Assembly (NCBI RefSeq): GCF_002563635.1
Contig: NZ_PDIZ01000001.1
Location: 868,001 to 932,000, forward strand
DNA from: Bacillus sp. es.036
GTDB lineage: Bacteria; Bacillota; Bacilli; Bacillales; Guptibacillaceae
DNA length: 64,000 nt
Direction of reading: 5' to 3'
Below, piece after piece: positions 1 through 8,181 of this stretch. Below the pieces are notes generated by a model. The model did not search any database. It worked only from the letters and a program-made list of their open reading frames with translations, and was not told the DNA's origin. How positions within the stretch are numbered: position 1 is the first letter of the stretch; each line of letters opens with the position of its first letter. The translations under genes and the position numbers were made by a program.

Positions 1-833
1 TGAAAATTCTTGTGCTCGGTGGAAAAGGAATGGCGGGGCACGTGATCGTTAAATACCTTAAAGATCAACGGAAATCAGATCAAATTCTCTATACTTCAAG
101 GGATCCATTGGATATAGAAGGATTCTATCTTGATGTTTTAAGTCAAAGCGAGTTAGAGACGCTCATTGACAAAACGGAGCCGGATTTAGTGATTAATGCA
201 ATTGGCGTACTAAATAACGATGCAGAAAAAAATGAGCAGAAGGCATTCAAAATAAATGCGCTACTGCCACACCAGCTTGTAAAACTAATGAATCGAAGAC
301 GTGGTAAGGTGATTCATATTAGTACAGACTGCGTTTTTTCAGGAAAAAAAGGGAGTTATACCGAGTCAGATGCTCCCGATGGAGATAGCGTCTATGCACG
401 TACAAAAGCAATAGGGGAGATTACTCAAGCACCACACCTAACGATACGAACCTCCATTATTGGACCAGAATTAAAAGCGGATGGCATTGGTTTATTTCTA
501 TGGTTTATGAGTCAAAAAGGAGAAATACCAGGATATCAAAAGGTTTTTTGGAATGGGGTTACTACGTTAGAACTTGCCCGGGTAATCAACCAGTTAATTG
601 ATGAACAGGTGGAAGGACTCATTCATCTCCATTCAAAAAACACGATTTCAAAATATGAGCTGTTAAAATTGATGAAGGAAATATTTGAGAAAAAAGATGT
701 ATCGATTATTCCTTCAAATCCCTTCTTTTTAGATCGTACCATTCTAAATACACGCGAAGACTTTCGTTATACGGGTCCTTCGTACTGGGAAATGCTAATT
801 GAACTTAAGAAATGGATGAACAACAGTGGGTAA
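1..833 (+). CDS. RmlD-like SDR sugar-nucleotide reductase (start cut by window edge)
   Basis: Extended short-chain dehydrogenase/reductase of the RmlD substrate-binding family, expected to reduce or epimerise a nucleotide-activated deoxysugar in the cytoplasm using NAD(P)H. The frame is open from base 3 and base 1-2 read TG, so the true ATG most likely begins one base outside the window, giving 277 residues starting MKILVLGGKGMAGH. A Rossmann glycine motif (GGKGMAG), STDCVFSG and the catalytic pair in YARTK are visible. The stop overlaps the next gene by 8 bp, so the two are co-translated. Family is clear; the exact sugar is not, and it is distinct from the rmlD at 6132. Confidence 0.8.
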   Translation, partial: KILVLGGKGMAGHVIVKYLKDQRKSDQILYTSRDPLDIEGFYLDVLSQSELETLIDKTEPDLVINAIGVLNNDAEKNEQKAFKINALLPHQLVKLMNRRRGKVIHISTDCVFSGKKGSYTESDAPDGDSVYARTKAIGEITQAPHLTIRTSIIGPELKADGIGLFLWFMSQKGEIPGYQKVFWNGVTTLELARVINQLIDEQVEGLIHLHSKNTISKYELLKLMKEIFEKKDVSIIPSNPFFLDRTILNTREDFRYTGPSYWEMLIELKKWMNNSG

Positions 834-1722
834 GCCAATTCTTCTGATTACAGGGGCTGATGGATATACAGGTAGACATGCTTTAAACTACTTCAAAGAT
901 TATCATGTTATTGGAGTAACGAGAAAAAAGAATGAATCGAAAAACAAACACTTCGCTGATTTAACTAATGAAGAAAATGTTAATCGATTGATTGAGCTCA
1001 TAAAACCGGATATGGTCCTTCATTTAGCTGGTCAGAACCATGTAGGAAAGTCCTGGGAATCTCCCGTATCTACAATTCAAACCAACTTTATGTCTACGTT
1101 GTATTTACTATCTGCCGTGAAAAATTATGCTTCAAAAGCTAAGGTTTTAGTAGTCGGATCAGCTTTGCAAACAGAAAGCTCATACCCACACCCTTATAGT
1201 TACAGCAAGTCGCTGCAGGGAGAATTATTAAAGGTTTGGCAACAATTCTACGGAGGAAATGCAATCTTTGTCAAAACAACAAATTTAATTGGACCGGGAC
1301 CATCGACGGGCGTATGTGCAAATATTGCTAGGAGCATTGTCGATCTGGAAAATAAAAAAATAGATAACGAGGCAATCCTTTACCTTCAAAATAAACAAGT
1401 TATGAGAGATTATGTGGATGTCCGTGATGCCGTACGTGCCTATCATCTCATTTTAGAACAAGGTAAGCCTGGCCAAGAATTCGAGATTAATTCAGGAGAA
1501 GTACGTTCACTTGAAGAGATTTCACGTATTTTTCAGGAATTATCTAAGGTCCCATTTACAGTTCAATTTGCTGAAAATAAGCATGATCAACCCAAGTTAC
1601 TAACTAGTTTAGCTTTGAAGAGACTAGGATGGGAACGAGGATTCGATATTCGTACTTCTTTAGAAGATACGCTAAATTATTTTAGAAAGTTTTATAGAAA
1701 TGAAGGAGGAGATGGCATTTGA
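826..1722 (+). CDS. NAD-dependent epimerase/dehydratase, GDP-deoxymannose reductase-like
   Basis: 298-residue extended SDR enzyme of nucleotide-sugar metabolism. The N-terminal motif is TGADGYTGRH (cofactor binding), followed by LHLAGQNHVGKSWESP, which resembles the HLAAQSxVxxSW region of GDP-4-keto-6-deoxymannose reductases (Rmd), and the catalytic YSYSK. A GTG start inside the end of the preceding gene is the only in-frame choice that keeps the Rossmann motif at the N-terminus. The end overlaps the next gene by 4 bp (TTGA). Together with the upstream SDR gene it probably completes a second deoxysugar beside dTDP-rhamnose. The Rmd-like assignment is a similarity judgement; a related dehydratase is possible. 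Confidence 0.75.
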   Translation: MGKPILLITGADGYTGRHALNYFKDYHVIGVTRKKNESKNKHFADLTNEENVNRLIELIKPDMVLHLAGQNHVGKSWESPVSTIQTNFMSTLYLLSAVKNYASKAKVLVVGSALQTESSYPHPYSYSKSLQGELLKVWQQFYGGNAIFVKTTNLIGPGPSTGVCANIARSIVDLENKKIDNEAILYLQNKQVMRDYVDVRDAVRAYHLILEQGKPGQEFEINSGEVRSLEEISRIFQELSKVPFTVQFAENKHDQPKLLTSLALKRLGWERGFDIRTSLEDTLNYFRKFYRNEGGDGI

Positions 1723-2435
1723 AGAAAGTCTCCATTATTATTCCTTTTTATAATTGTGAATACATCGATAAAGCAATAGACAGTGCATTAGGGCAAACGT
1801 ATAGCAATATTGAAGTCATTGTGGTTAACGATGGGTCAACGACTTTCGCTGAAAAAATTGTTCCCTATTACAATTCAATTCGTTATATTGAACAAAGTAA
1901 TAAAGGTACTGCAGGGGCTTTAAATACAGGAATTAAAGCAGCTACTGGTGATTACTTCACCTGGCTTAGTGCCGATGATCTCTACGCAAAAGATAAAGTT
2001 GAAAAGCAATTAGCTTTTTTAGTGAAAAACAAAGCCATAATCGGCTATACTTCTTACAAACTAATTGACCACAACGGGGATATAACAAGTGATTCGGTGG
2101 GCGTATCGTTTCCAAGTCGACTTGCTTTTCTTAGACACTTAAAAAAAGGCTGTGCGATTAATGGATGCACCGTTATGGTTGAAATGCAGCTATTGAGAGA
2201 GTTAAATGGTTTTGATGAAGCACTGCCTTACACACACGATTACGATCTATGGGTAAGAATTGCTGAACGATACCACTTTGTTTACCAGAATGAATGTCTT
2301 GTCTATTATCGCGTTCATAATGAAATGGGAACAAAGAAATTTCCTGAGGCGATTCGAGTGGAGCTAGCAAGTGTTCGACGAAAGCATCGTTCTGCGCTTA
2401 GTTTGGCGATTCAAGCGGAACGGAGGAAGTTATGA
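1719..2435 (+). CDS. Family 2 glycosyltransferase
   Basis: 238-residue GT-A fold glycosyltransferase. It opens with the typical VSIIIPFYN strand, followed by VIVVNDGST and the metal-binding region SADD near residue 88, then HDYDLWVRIA near residue 170, where GT2 enzymes carry the catalytic-base ED/HD motif. No membrane segment is present, so it is cytoplasmic. The TTG start has a good ribosome binding site (AAGGAGGAG) and overlaps the preceding stop; the end overlaps the next start as ATGA. Tight coupling in the glycan cluster implies it adds one sugar to the same product as its neighbours. Donor and acceptor cannot be read from sequence. Confidence 0.88.
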   Translation: MKKVSIIIPFYNCEYIDKAIDSALGQTYSNIEVIVVNDGSTTFAEKIVPYYNSIRYIEQSNKGTAGALNTGIKAATGDYFTWLSADDLYAKDKVEKQLAFLVKNKAIIGYTSYKLIDHNGDITSDSVGVSFPSRLAFLRHLKKGCAINGCTVMVEMQLLRELNGFDEALPYTHDYDLWVRIAERYHFVYQNECLVYYRVHNEMGTKKFPEAIRVELASVRRKHRSALSLAIQAERRKL

Positions 2436-3469
2436 AATTTACTTTTCCGATCCTTACTCTTTGCAAAGGCGGCGCTCAGCGAATGCTTGCTGAGCTTGCG
2501 AATGGATTAGTTGACCGAGGACATGAAGTGATTATTCTCATGCCTTCATCAGGAGTGATTGAATATTCGGTTCAGGCAGATATAAAACGCATCCCCAATT
2601 CATACGAGTTAAAAGAACAAGATTATCCTAAAGCAGATGTGATTGTATCAAATTACTATACGTTAGTTAATGAAGCTCAAAAAGCGAGTTTAAACCAAAA
2701 AGGGATTCATATCAGGTTAAGCCTCTGCTATGAACCTACTTTTTTACCTAAACAAGACCTTTCGTTTCCAAGCTATCACGTAACACCCCATCTCCTAGTG
2801 CTGTCAAAGTGGCATCGTGACTTAATTCAACTCAATCATGGAATTAAAGGAAAAATCGTTCCCGTAGGTATAAGTAAAGATTTTCACAACCAAAATATAC
2901 GGTCACAAAACAAAGTTCCCAACGTAACAGCAATTATTAGAAAGCCCGAGGGTGGTTTTTCATGGCATCGAGAACAGGAATATTTGTTGAATCAACTCAT
3001 GATTGTGCGAAAAGCAAATCCAGAGGTTCAGCTAACCTTAATTACGCCACCAAATGAACTATACACTTCACCTACCCTTCAATCCATAAAAGCTTCAGGA
3101 TTGTATACCTTTCGTACACCCGCAGAGGATCAAGAATTAGCATATTATTACAACCAATCGGACATCTTTGTGAATTCTTCTACTTATGACACAGCTTCAC
3201 TTCCGAGTCTTGAAGCGATGAAATGTGGTGCGGCGTTAGTAACCACATATAATGGCGGTAATGCTGATTATTGTGCCGATGGTATCAATTCGTTAATTTC
3301 GTTTCGTTATGAAGACCGACTTTGTTCAGATATTCTAAAGCTTTTAAATCAACCTAATTTGAGACGGAAATTAGCACAAAAAGGAGAAGAAGAAGCGGCG
3401 AAGTGGACCTGGAATCGAAGTGTTCAAGCGATGGAAGAAGCTATTACACAACTATTAAAAACGACTTAA
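2432..3469 (+). CDS. GT4-type glycosyltransferase
   Basis: 345-residue GT-B glycosyltransferase. The N-terminal half carries a GGAQRMLAELANGL segment typical of GT4 enzymes, and the C-terminal half has SLPSLEAMKCGAALVTT, the EX7E-type nucleotide-sugar site (Glu-Ala-Met-Lys-Cys-Gly). It lacks signal peptide and membrane helices. It starts with ATG overlapping the upstream stop and is followed immediately by a rho-independent terminator, so it ends the first sub-operon of the cluster. It probably extends the surface glycan; donor specificity is unknown. Confidence 0.85.
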   Translation: MKFTFPILTLCKGGAQRMLAELANGLVDRGHEVIILMPSSGVIEYSVQADIKRIPNSYELKEQDYPKADVIVSNYYTLVNEAQKASLNQKGIHIRLSLCYEPTFLPKQDLSFPSYHVTPHLLVLSKWHRDLIQLNHGIKGKIVPVGISKDFHNQNIRSQNKVPNVTAIIRKPEGGFSWHREQEYLLNQLMIVRKANPEVQLTLITPPNELYTSPTLQSIKASGLYTFRTPAEDQELAYYYNQSDIFVNSSTYDTASLPSLEAMKCGAALVTTYNGGNADYCADGINSLISFRYEDRLCSDILKLLNQPNLRRKLAQKGEEEAAKWTWNRSVQAMEEAITQLLKTT

Positions 3470-3485
3470 TTTTGTCGTTTTTTTT
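3457..3485 (+). terminator. Rho-independent terminator after the first glycan sub-operon
   Basis: AAAAACGAC pairs with GTCGTTTTT across a short AT loop and runs into a T-tract. The stop codon of the GT4 gene lies in the loop. Confidence 0.8.
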
Positions 3486-3582
3486 ATGTCGGTTGTTTTA
3501 ACCGCCTGATTATCAACGTACAAGTTACTGTCATGATTTCTCTCGAATAACTTAGAAGGAAAGATAAAGGGGGGAGAATGGC

Positions 3583-4386
3583 TTGATTAAGAAGGCAATC
3601 ATACCGGCGGCTGGATATGGAACGAGGAGCCTGCCTATTACAAAAGTGATCCCTAAAGAAATGTTTCCAATCGGTGGAAAACCTGCCATTCAATATGTCG
3701 TGGAGGAGGCAGTAGCTGCAGGCATTGAAGAAATTTTAATCGTCGTATCTAGGTCCAAGAATTTAATTATGGACTATTTCGACGAGTCACTAGAGCTTGA
3801 AGCTTTCCTGAAGAAAATGAACAAAATCCATTTGTTAGAGAAAACGAAATTACCAGATGTGCACATTCAGTATATCAGACAGCCTTATGCAAGAGGCCTG
3901 GGTGATGCGATCTTACACGGAAAGCATTTTGCGAACAATCAACCAGTAGCTGTGCTTTTACCCGATGATATTTTTATTGGTAAAGGTAAACTGGCGCTTG
4001 AGGAATTGCTTGAATTATATAAAGAAAAAAGAACGAACGTTATTGGGATCAAAAGCGTTGATAAACAGAATTTGAAAGACTATGGGGTTATAAAAGGAAA
4101 AGAAGTGGCAAACAACATTTATCAAATATCCGATATCGTTGAGAAGCCTGTTTATGATCCTCCTTCAAATCTTGCTGTAACAGGTAGGTACATTTTTAAT
4201 GCATCTATTTTTCGTTATCTTGAAGGGTTAACAACAGGAAGAAATGGAGAAATGCAGCTAACCGATGCCATTAATGCTTCATTAAAGGAAGAAACCTGTT
4301 TTGCACGCGAATGCCTGTCAGAGAGATACGATATTGGAAAGGAAAAAGAGTACATTTCTCTTGTAAATAAGATACTAGAAAGTTGA
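3583..4386 (+). CDS. galU: UTP-glucose-1-phosphate uridylyltransferase family (GalU/GtaB-like)
   Basis: 267-residue nucleotidyltransferase that would make UDP-glucose from UTP and glucose-1-phosphate. The N-terminal IIPAAGYGTRSLPITKVIPK is the GalU nucleotide-binding signature, followed by KPAIQYVVEEA; LLPDDI and EKP motifs are also present. It is a little shorter than B. subtilis GtaB (about 290 residues), as in many cluster-borne copies. The TTG start is preceded by AAAGGGGGGAG. A terminator separates it from the first sub-operon and it leads the rhamnose genes with a 39-bp gap before the likely rmlA start, so it likely supplies a sugar donor to the same pathway. Confidence 0.88.
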   Translation: MIKKAIIPAAGYGTRSLPITKVIPKEMFPIGGKPAIQYVVEEAVAAGIEEILIVVSRSKNLIMDYFDESLELEAFLKKMNKIHLLEKTKLPDVHIQYIRQPYARGLGDAILHGKHFANNQPVAVLLPDDIFIGKGKLALEELLELYKEKRTNVIGIKSVDKQNLKDYGVIKGKEVANNIYQISDIVEKPVYDPPSNLAVTGRYIFNASIFRYLEGLTTGRNGEMQLTDAINASLKEETCFARECLSERYDIGKEKEYISLVNKILES

Positions 4387-4425
4387 TTGTCTAAAATGCT
4401 TTGGAGTGAAAGGATTGTGGTTAGT

Positions 4426-5163
4426 TTGAAAGGAGTAATATTAGCGGGAGGAAGTGGCACTCGACTTTCACCCATTACGAAAATCGTGAATAAACATTTC
4501 TTACCTGTAGGGAAGTATCCGATGATTTATTGGGCACTATTAAAGCTGAAGGAAGCTAACGTAGAGAACGTGCTTTTAATTATTAATGAAGACGATCAGC
4601 CTCTCTATGACAAGTTGATTGGTGACGGAAGGGAACTAGGTCTGAATGTCACTTATAAAATTCAGGATGAACCACTCGGAATTGCTCACGGTGTTTCCTT
4701 AGCGAAATCGTTTGTTGGAGATTCTAAGTTCATCGTCTTATTAGGTGATAATTTATTTCAAGATTCGTTAAAAAAGGCAGTAAGTGATTTTGAGAAAGAT
4801 CAAAAAGTGGCTCATGTCTTTTTGAAGAAAGTGACGAACCCTATCGCTTATGGGATTGCGGAAATTGATTTGAAAACGAACAAGATTAGCGCCATTGAAG
4901 AAAAACCTGTCAATCCTAAATCCGATCTTTGTGTGACTGGAATCTATCTATATGATGCTAGTGTTTTTCGCTATATGAAGCAGCTGGTGCCTTCACAACG
5001 AGGGGAATTAGAGATCACGGACTTAAACAATCTACTCATTAAAGAAGGACAATTAGGGTATCAAATGTTAAATGGCTGGTGGATTGATGCGGGTACTCAT
5101 GAAAGCCTTTACTATGCAAATCAGCTAATCAATGGTGATCGAAAGGAGTCTAAACATGAGTAA
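4426..5163 (+). CDS. rmlA: Glucose-1-phosphate thymidylyltransferase RmlA
   Basis: Makes dTDP-glucose from dTTP and glucose-1-phosphate, the first step to dTDP-L-rhamnose. Signatures are GVILAGGSGTRLSPITK, the GDN metal/sugar site in LLGDNLF, EEKP, and GWWIDAGTH near the C-terminus. I place the start at TTG 4426 so the protein begins LKGVILAGG, giving 245 residues, the length of the short RmlA type known from the B. anthracis exosporium rhamnose operon; TTG 4387 or GTG 4417 in the same frame would add a poorly conserved extension. It overlaps rmlB by 8 bp. Confidence 0.9.
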   Translation: MKGVILAGGSGTRLSPITKIVNKHFLPVGKYPMIYWALLKLKEANVENVLLIINEDDQPLYDKLIGDGRELGLNVTYKIQDEPLGIAHGVSLAKSFVGDSKFIVLLGDNLFQDSLKKAVSDFEKDQKVAHVFLKKVTNPIAYGIAEIDLKTNKISAIEEKPVNPKSDLCVTGIYLYDASVFRYMKQLVPSQRGELEITDLNNLLIKEGQLGYQMLNGWWIDAGTHESLYYANQLINGDRKESKHE

Positions 5164-6097
5164 ACAAATTCTTGTCACCGGAGGGGCGGGTTTTATAGGG
5201 TCAAACTTTGTTCGGTTGCTTTTAGAGACAACTGATTGGTATGTCACCAATATCGATGCCTTAACTTATGCGGCTCATCCAACCATAGTGAGTGAATGGT
5301 CAAACCGAAAGAACTATCGGTTCATGAAAATCGATATCGCTGACATAGAACAATTAGAAAAAGCATTTGATGTTACCTATGATGTTGTGATCAACTTTGC
5401 TGCTGAAACACATGTTGATCGAAGTATCGAGGATGCTAATGCTTTTGTTCGTTCAAATGTGATTGGTGTATCACATTTACTCCATTTGGTGAAGCAAGGG
5501 AAAGCAAAAAAGTATATTCAAATCTCAACAGACGAGGTATACGGATCCTTAACTTCGAAGAAAAAGCCTTTCAAAGAAACTTCCAAGCTTTCACCTAATA
5601 ACCCTTATTCAGCAACAAAGGCAAGTGCAGACCTACTTGTTCAATCCTTCTACCGCACGTATGATCTTCCAGTTATTATTACGAGATGCTCAAATAATTA
5701 TGGACCGTATCAAAATAAAGAAAAGCTTATCCCGAAAATTATTGAGCATATATCGTTAAATAAAAAAATACCTATTTATGGAGATGGGTTAAATATACGA
5801 GAATGGCTTTATGTTGAAGATCATTGTCGAGCGATTAAAAAGGTGATGTTGTCAGGTGAAGTCGGTGAAGTATACAACATCGGCTGTCATCAGGAAAGAA
5901 CAAATCTTGAGGTCGTTCACTTTATTTTGAATTATATGGGAGGGAAGGAAGAATTAATCGAGTTAGTGAAGGATCGTCAGGGCCATGATTTTAGATACGC
6001 ACTTAACTACAGTAAACTTAGTAAGCTTGGCTGGATGCCGCTCGTCTCTTTTGAAGAAGGGATGTCAAAAACGATTGATTGGTATGTTCAAGGTTAG
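5156..6097 (+). CDS. rmlB: dTDP-glucose 4,6-dehydratase RmlB
   Basis: Second rhamnose step: converts dTDP-glucose to dTDP-4-keto-6-deoxyglucose with bound NAD. The sequence shows VTGGAGFIGSNFVR at the N-terminus, ISTDEVYGSL (Thr-Asp-Glu catalytic triad), NPYSATKAS (YxxxK) and RCSNNYGPYQ. ATG 5156 is chosen over the upstream in-frame start because GAAAGGAG lies 7 bases before it. 313 residues, full length. It overlaps the rmlA stop by 8 bp, indicating translational coupling. Confidence 0.95.
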   Translation: MSKQILVTGGAGFIGSNFVRLLLETTDWYVTNIDALTYAAHPTIVSEWSNRKNYRFMKIDIADIEQLEKAFDVTYDVVINFAAETHVDRSIEDANAFVRSNVIGVSHLLHLVKQGKAKKYIQISTDEVYGSLTSKKKPFKETSKLSPNNPYSATKASADLLVQSFYRTYDLPVIITRCSNNYGPYQNKEKLIPKIIEHISLNKKIPIYGDGLNIREWLYVEDHCRAIKKVMLSGEVGEVYNIGCHQERTNLEVVHFILNYMGGKEELIELVKDRQGHDFRYALNYSKLSKLGWMPLVSFEEGMSKTIDWYVQG

Positions 6098-6131
6098 AAC
6101 AGATAAACCTCTTTCATGAGGAGGAAATCAA

Positions 6132-6977
6132 TTGAAAATACTAATTACCGGTGGAGAAGGTCAAGTGGGTAGAGCTTTGTGTAACAAATTTCCAGGTAAA
6201 GATGTGATTGCCCTTGGAAAACAAACCTTAGATATTTCGAATAAGGATCAAGTGATAACTCTGTTTCTTGATGTGAAACCTGATATCGTTTTTCACTGTG
6301 CCGCATTTACTCAAGTTGATCAATGTGAAAAGGATAAGAAAAAACCTTATGAAGTAAATGGTATTGCAACAGGGCTAATTGCTCAAGCATGTGAAAAGGC
6401 TGGAGCAAAACTCATTTATTATAGCAGTGATTATGTGTTTAATGGAGAGAAAAACAAGCCGTATATTGAAAATGATCAAACAGATCCCCTATCAACCTAT
6501 GGAATGAGTAAATGGATCGGAGAGAGACTTGTGCAGCAGTTATCTTCGAATGCAACCATTATTCGTACTTCATGGGTTTTTGGTCATGGAGGGAAAAACT
6601 TTGTAAATACGATGGTGAATTTGGCTAAACAACAAAAGGTGATCCGTGTCATAGATGATCAAGTCGGTTCTCCAACCTATGCGGAAGATTTAGCAGAGTA
6701 TTCCGCGTCCATCATGCTTCACACTCCAGGCATTTATCATGTGACGAATGGGGGTTCATGTAGCTGGTATGACTTTGCAAAAAGGATTTACGAAGAAAGC
6801 GGCTATGATCCATCACTGATTCAACCCATTTCATCACTAAATTATGGCGCTCAAACGAAACGACCAAAATATTCTGTTCTAGATCATCAAAAGCTACTGG
6901 AGCTTGGCTTACAGGCTCCTCGAAAATGGGAAGCCGCCTTAAACGAATATGTAAAAAAGGAGTTTGGAAATGATTGA
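6132..6977 (+). CDS. rmlD: dTDP-4-dehydrorhamnose reductase RmlD
   Basis: Last rhamnose step: reduces dTDP-4-keto-L-rhamnose to dTDP-L-rhamnose. 281 residues with ITGGEGQVGRAL, YYSSDYVFNG, YGMSKWIGE (YxxxK) and RTSWVFG, all RmlD hallmarks. The TTG start is supported by GAGGAGG eight bases upstream. It overlaps the rmlC gene by 8 bp. The 34-bp gap from rmlB has no terminator, so it is in the same transcript. Confidence 0.94.
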   Translation: MKILITGGEGQVGRALCNKFPGKDVIALGKQTLDISNKDQVITLFLDVKPDIVFHCAAFTQVDQCEKDKKKPYEVNGIATGLIAQACEKAGAKLIYYSSDYVFNGEKNKPYIENDQTDPLSTYGMSKWIGERLVQQLSSNATIIRTSWVFGHGGKNFVNTMVNLAKQQKVIRVIDDQVGSPTYAEDLAEYSASIMLHTPGIYHVTNGGSCSWYDFAKRIYEESGYDPSLIQPISSLNYGAQTKRPKYSVLDHQKLLELGLQAPRKWEAALNEYVKKEFGND

Positions 6978-7428
6978 GGGAGTGAAAATAAAGCCAATCC
7001 AAAGACACTGTGATGACAGAGGTTTTTTCGCTGAGCTCGTTCGAGATGATGAACCAGAATTATTAACGAAATTCGGGCAAGCATCGTGGTCAATGAGTTA
7101 TCCAGGAGTGATTAAAGCCTTTCATTATCATGAAAAGCAAGACGACTTGTGGTTTTTTCCTTCTGGTCACGCTCAGGTGGTGTTGTTTGATCTAAGAAAG
7201 GATGCTTCCTCTTATGGTATGACAGATGTTTACTATATGGGGGAATCTAATCAATGTCTGCTGCTTATACCTAAAGGGGTAGCACATGGTTATCGGGTTT
7301 TAGGTGAGGTGCCAGCCACCATTATTTATTTTACTACTGAATCCTACGATGCTAGTAAGCCGGATGAATTTCGAATTCCATGGAATTCTGAGGAAGTTGG
7401 ATTTGATTGGGAAACCAAACATAAATGA
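6970..7428 (+). CDS. rmlC: dTDP-4-dehydrorhamnose 3,5-epimerase RmlC, short form
   Basis: Cupin-fold epimerase acting between RmlB and RmlD. The chain shows GFFAELVR, KAFHYHEKQDD (the His of this motif corresponds to the catalytic His of RmlC), FFPSGHAQVVLFDLR and IPKGVAHGYRVL. It is 152 residues, shorter than the usual 180 or so, with the shortening at the C-terminus. ATG 6970 is preferred over TTG 6964 because AAGGAG lies 7 bases upstream. The gene comes after rmlD here rather than directly after rmlA. Confidence 0.88.
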   Translation: MIEGVKIKPIQRHCDDRGFFAELVRDDEPELLTKFGQASWSMSYPGVIKAFHYHEKQDDLWFFPSGHAQVVLFDLRKDASSYGMTDVYYMGESNQCLLLIPKGVAHGYRVLGEVPATIIYFTTESYDASKPDEFRIPWNSEEVGFDWETKHK

Positions 7429-7443
7429 AGGTGGGAGGATGCG

Positions 7444-8148
7444 ATGAATCGTTTTTGGGGCAGTGTGATCAAGCCCATCTTACTTTCATTAAAGTTAAAT
7501 AAAATCATTGAGATTGGAGCATATAAAGGTGAAACAACCTTTCGATTACTAGAATATTGTAAAAATGTTGAAGGGAATTTAATTGTTATCGATCCCTTAC
7601 CTTTATTTAACGAGGAAGAGATTAATCAAATGTACAAAGGAAGCTATCAATTATACAAAAAAACAAGCTTAGAAGTTTTACCTATGCTTAATGACTATCA
7701 AGCTGTTTTGATTGATGGAGATCATAACTGGTATACGGTTTATAACGAATTAAAAGTGATTGAAAAGAAGAGTCTTTTTAATGAGAGCAAGTTTCCGATC
7801 GTATTTCTGCATGATACGGAATGGCCATACGGGAGAAGAGATATGTATTATAATCCAGAAAAAATCCCAAAAGAATTTAGAAATCCTTATAAAACAAGTG
7901 GTATAAAACAAGGGCAATCAGAATTAGTAAGGAGTCTCGATGCGGTTAATGTTCAGTTGAACAATGCACAATTTGAAGGCGGGAAACAAAATGGGGTATT
8001 AACGGCTATTGAGGATTTTTTGGAAGAAACATCAATCCCTTTAAAACTATTAAGACTCCACTCCAACAATGGGCTAGGTATCTTATGTCAAATAGATCCT
8101 TATGAGGAAAAGGTGATTCGTTATATCTTGAATGACTCAAACCTTTAA
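7444..8148 (+). CDS. Class I SAM-dependent methyltransferase (Methyltransf_24-like)
   Basis: 234-residue soluble protein with a Rossmann-type SAM site (IIEIGAYKGETTFRLLEY) and the downstream LIDGDHNWYTVYNEL motif, which in macrocin O-methyltransferase/cephalosporin hydroxylase-type enzymes holds the metal. FLHDTEWPYGRRDMY is a further conserved patch. It follows rmlC by 15 bp with GGTGGGAGG as ribosome binding site and so belongs to the same operon. It most likely methylates a sugar hydroxyl of the surface glycan. The exact position methylated is unknown. Confidence 0.75.
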   Translation: MNRFWGSVIKPILLSLKLNKIIEIGAYKGETTFRLLEYCKNVEGNLIVIDPLPLFNEEEINQMYKGSYQLYKKTSLEVLPMLNDYQAVLIDGDHNWYTVYNELKVIEKKSLFNESKFPIVFLHDTEWPYGRRDMYYNPEKIPKEFRNPYKTSGIKQGQSELVRSLDAVNVQLNNAQFEGGKQNGVLTAIEDFLEETSIPLKLLRLHSNNGLGILCQIDPYEEKVIRYILNDSNL

Positions 8149-8181
8149 GTTAAATGACTGCTATAGAAAGAAGGTGTGGCC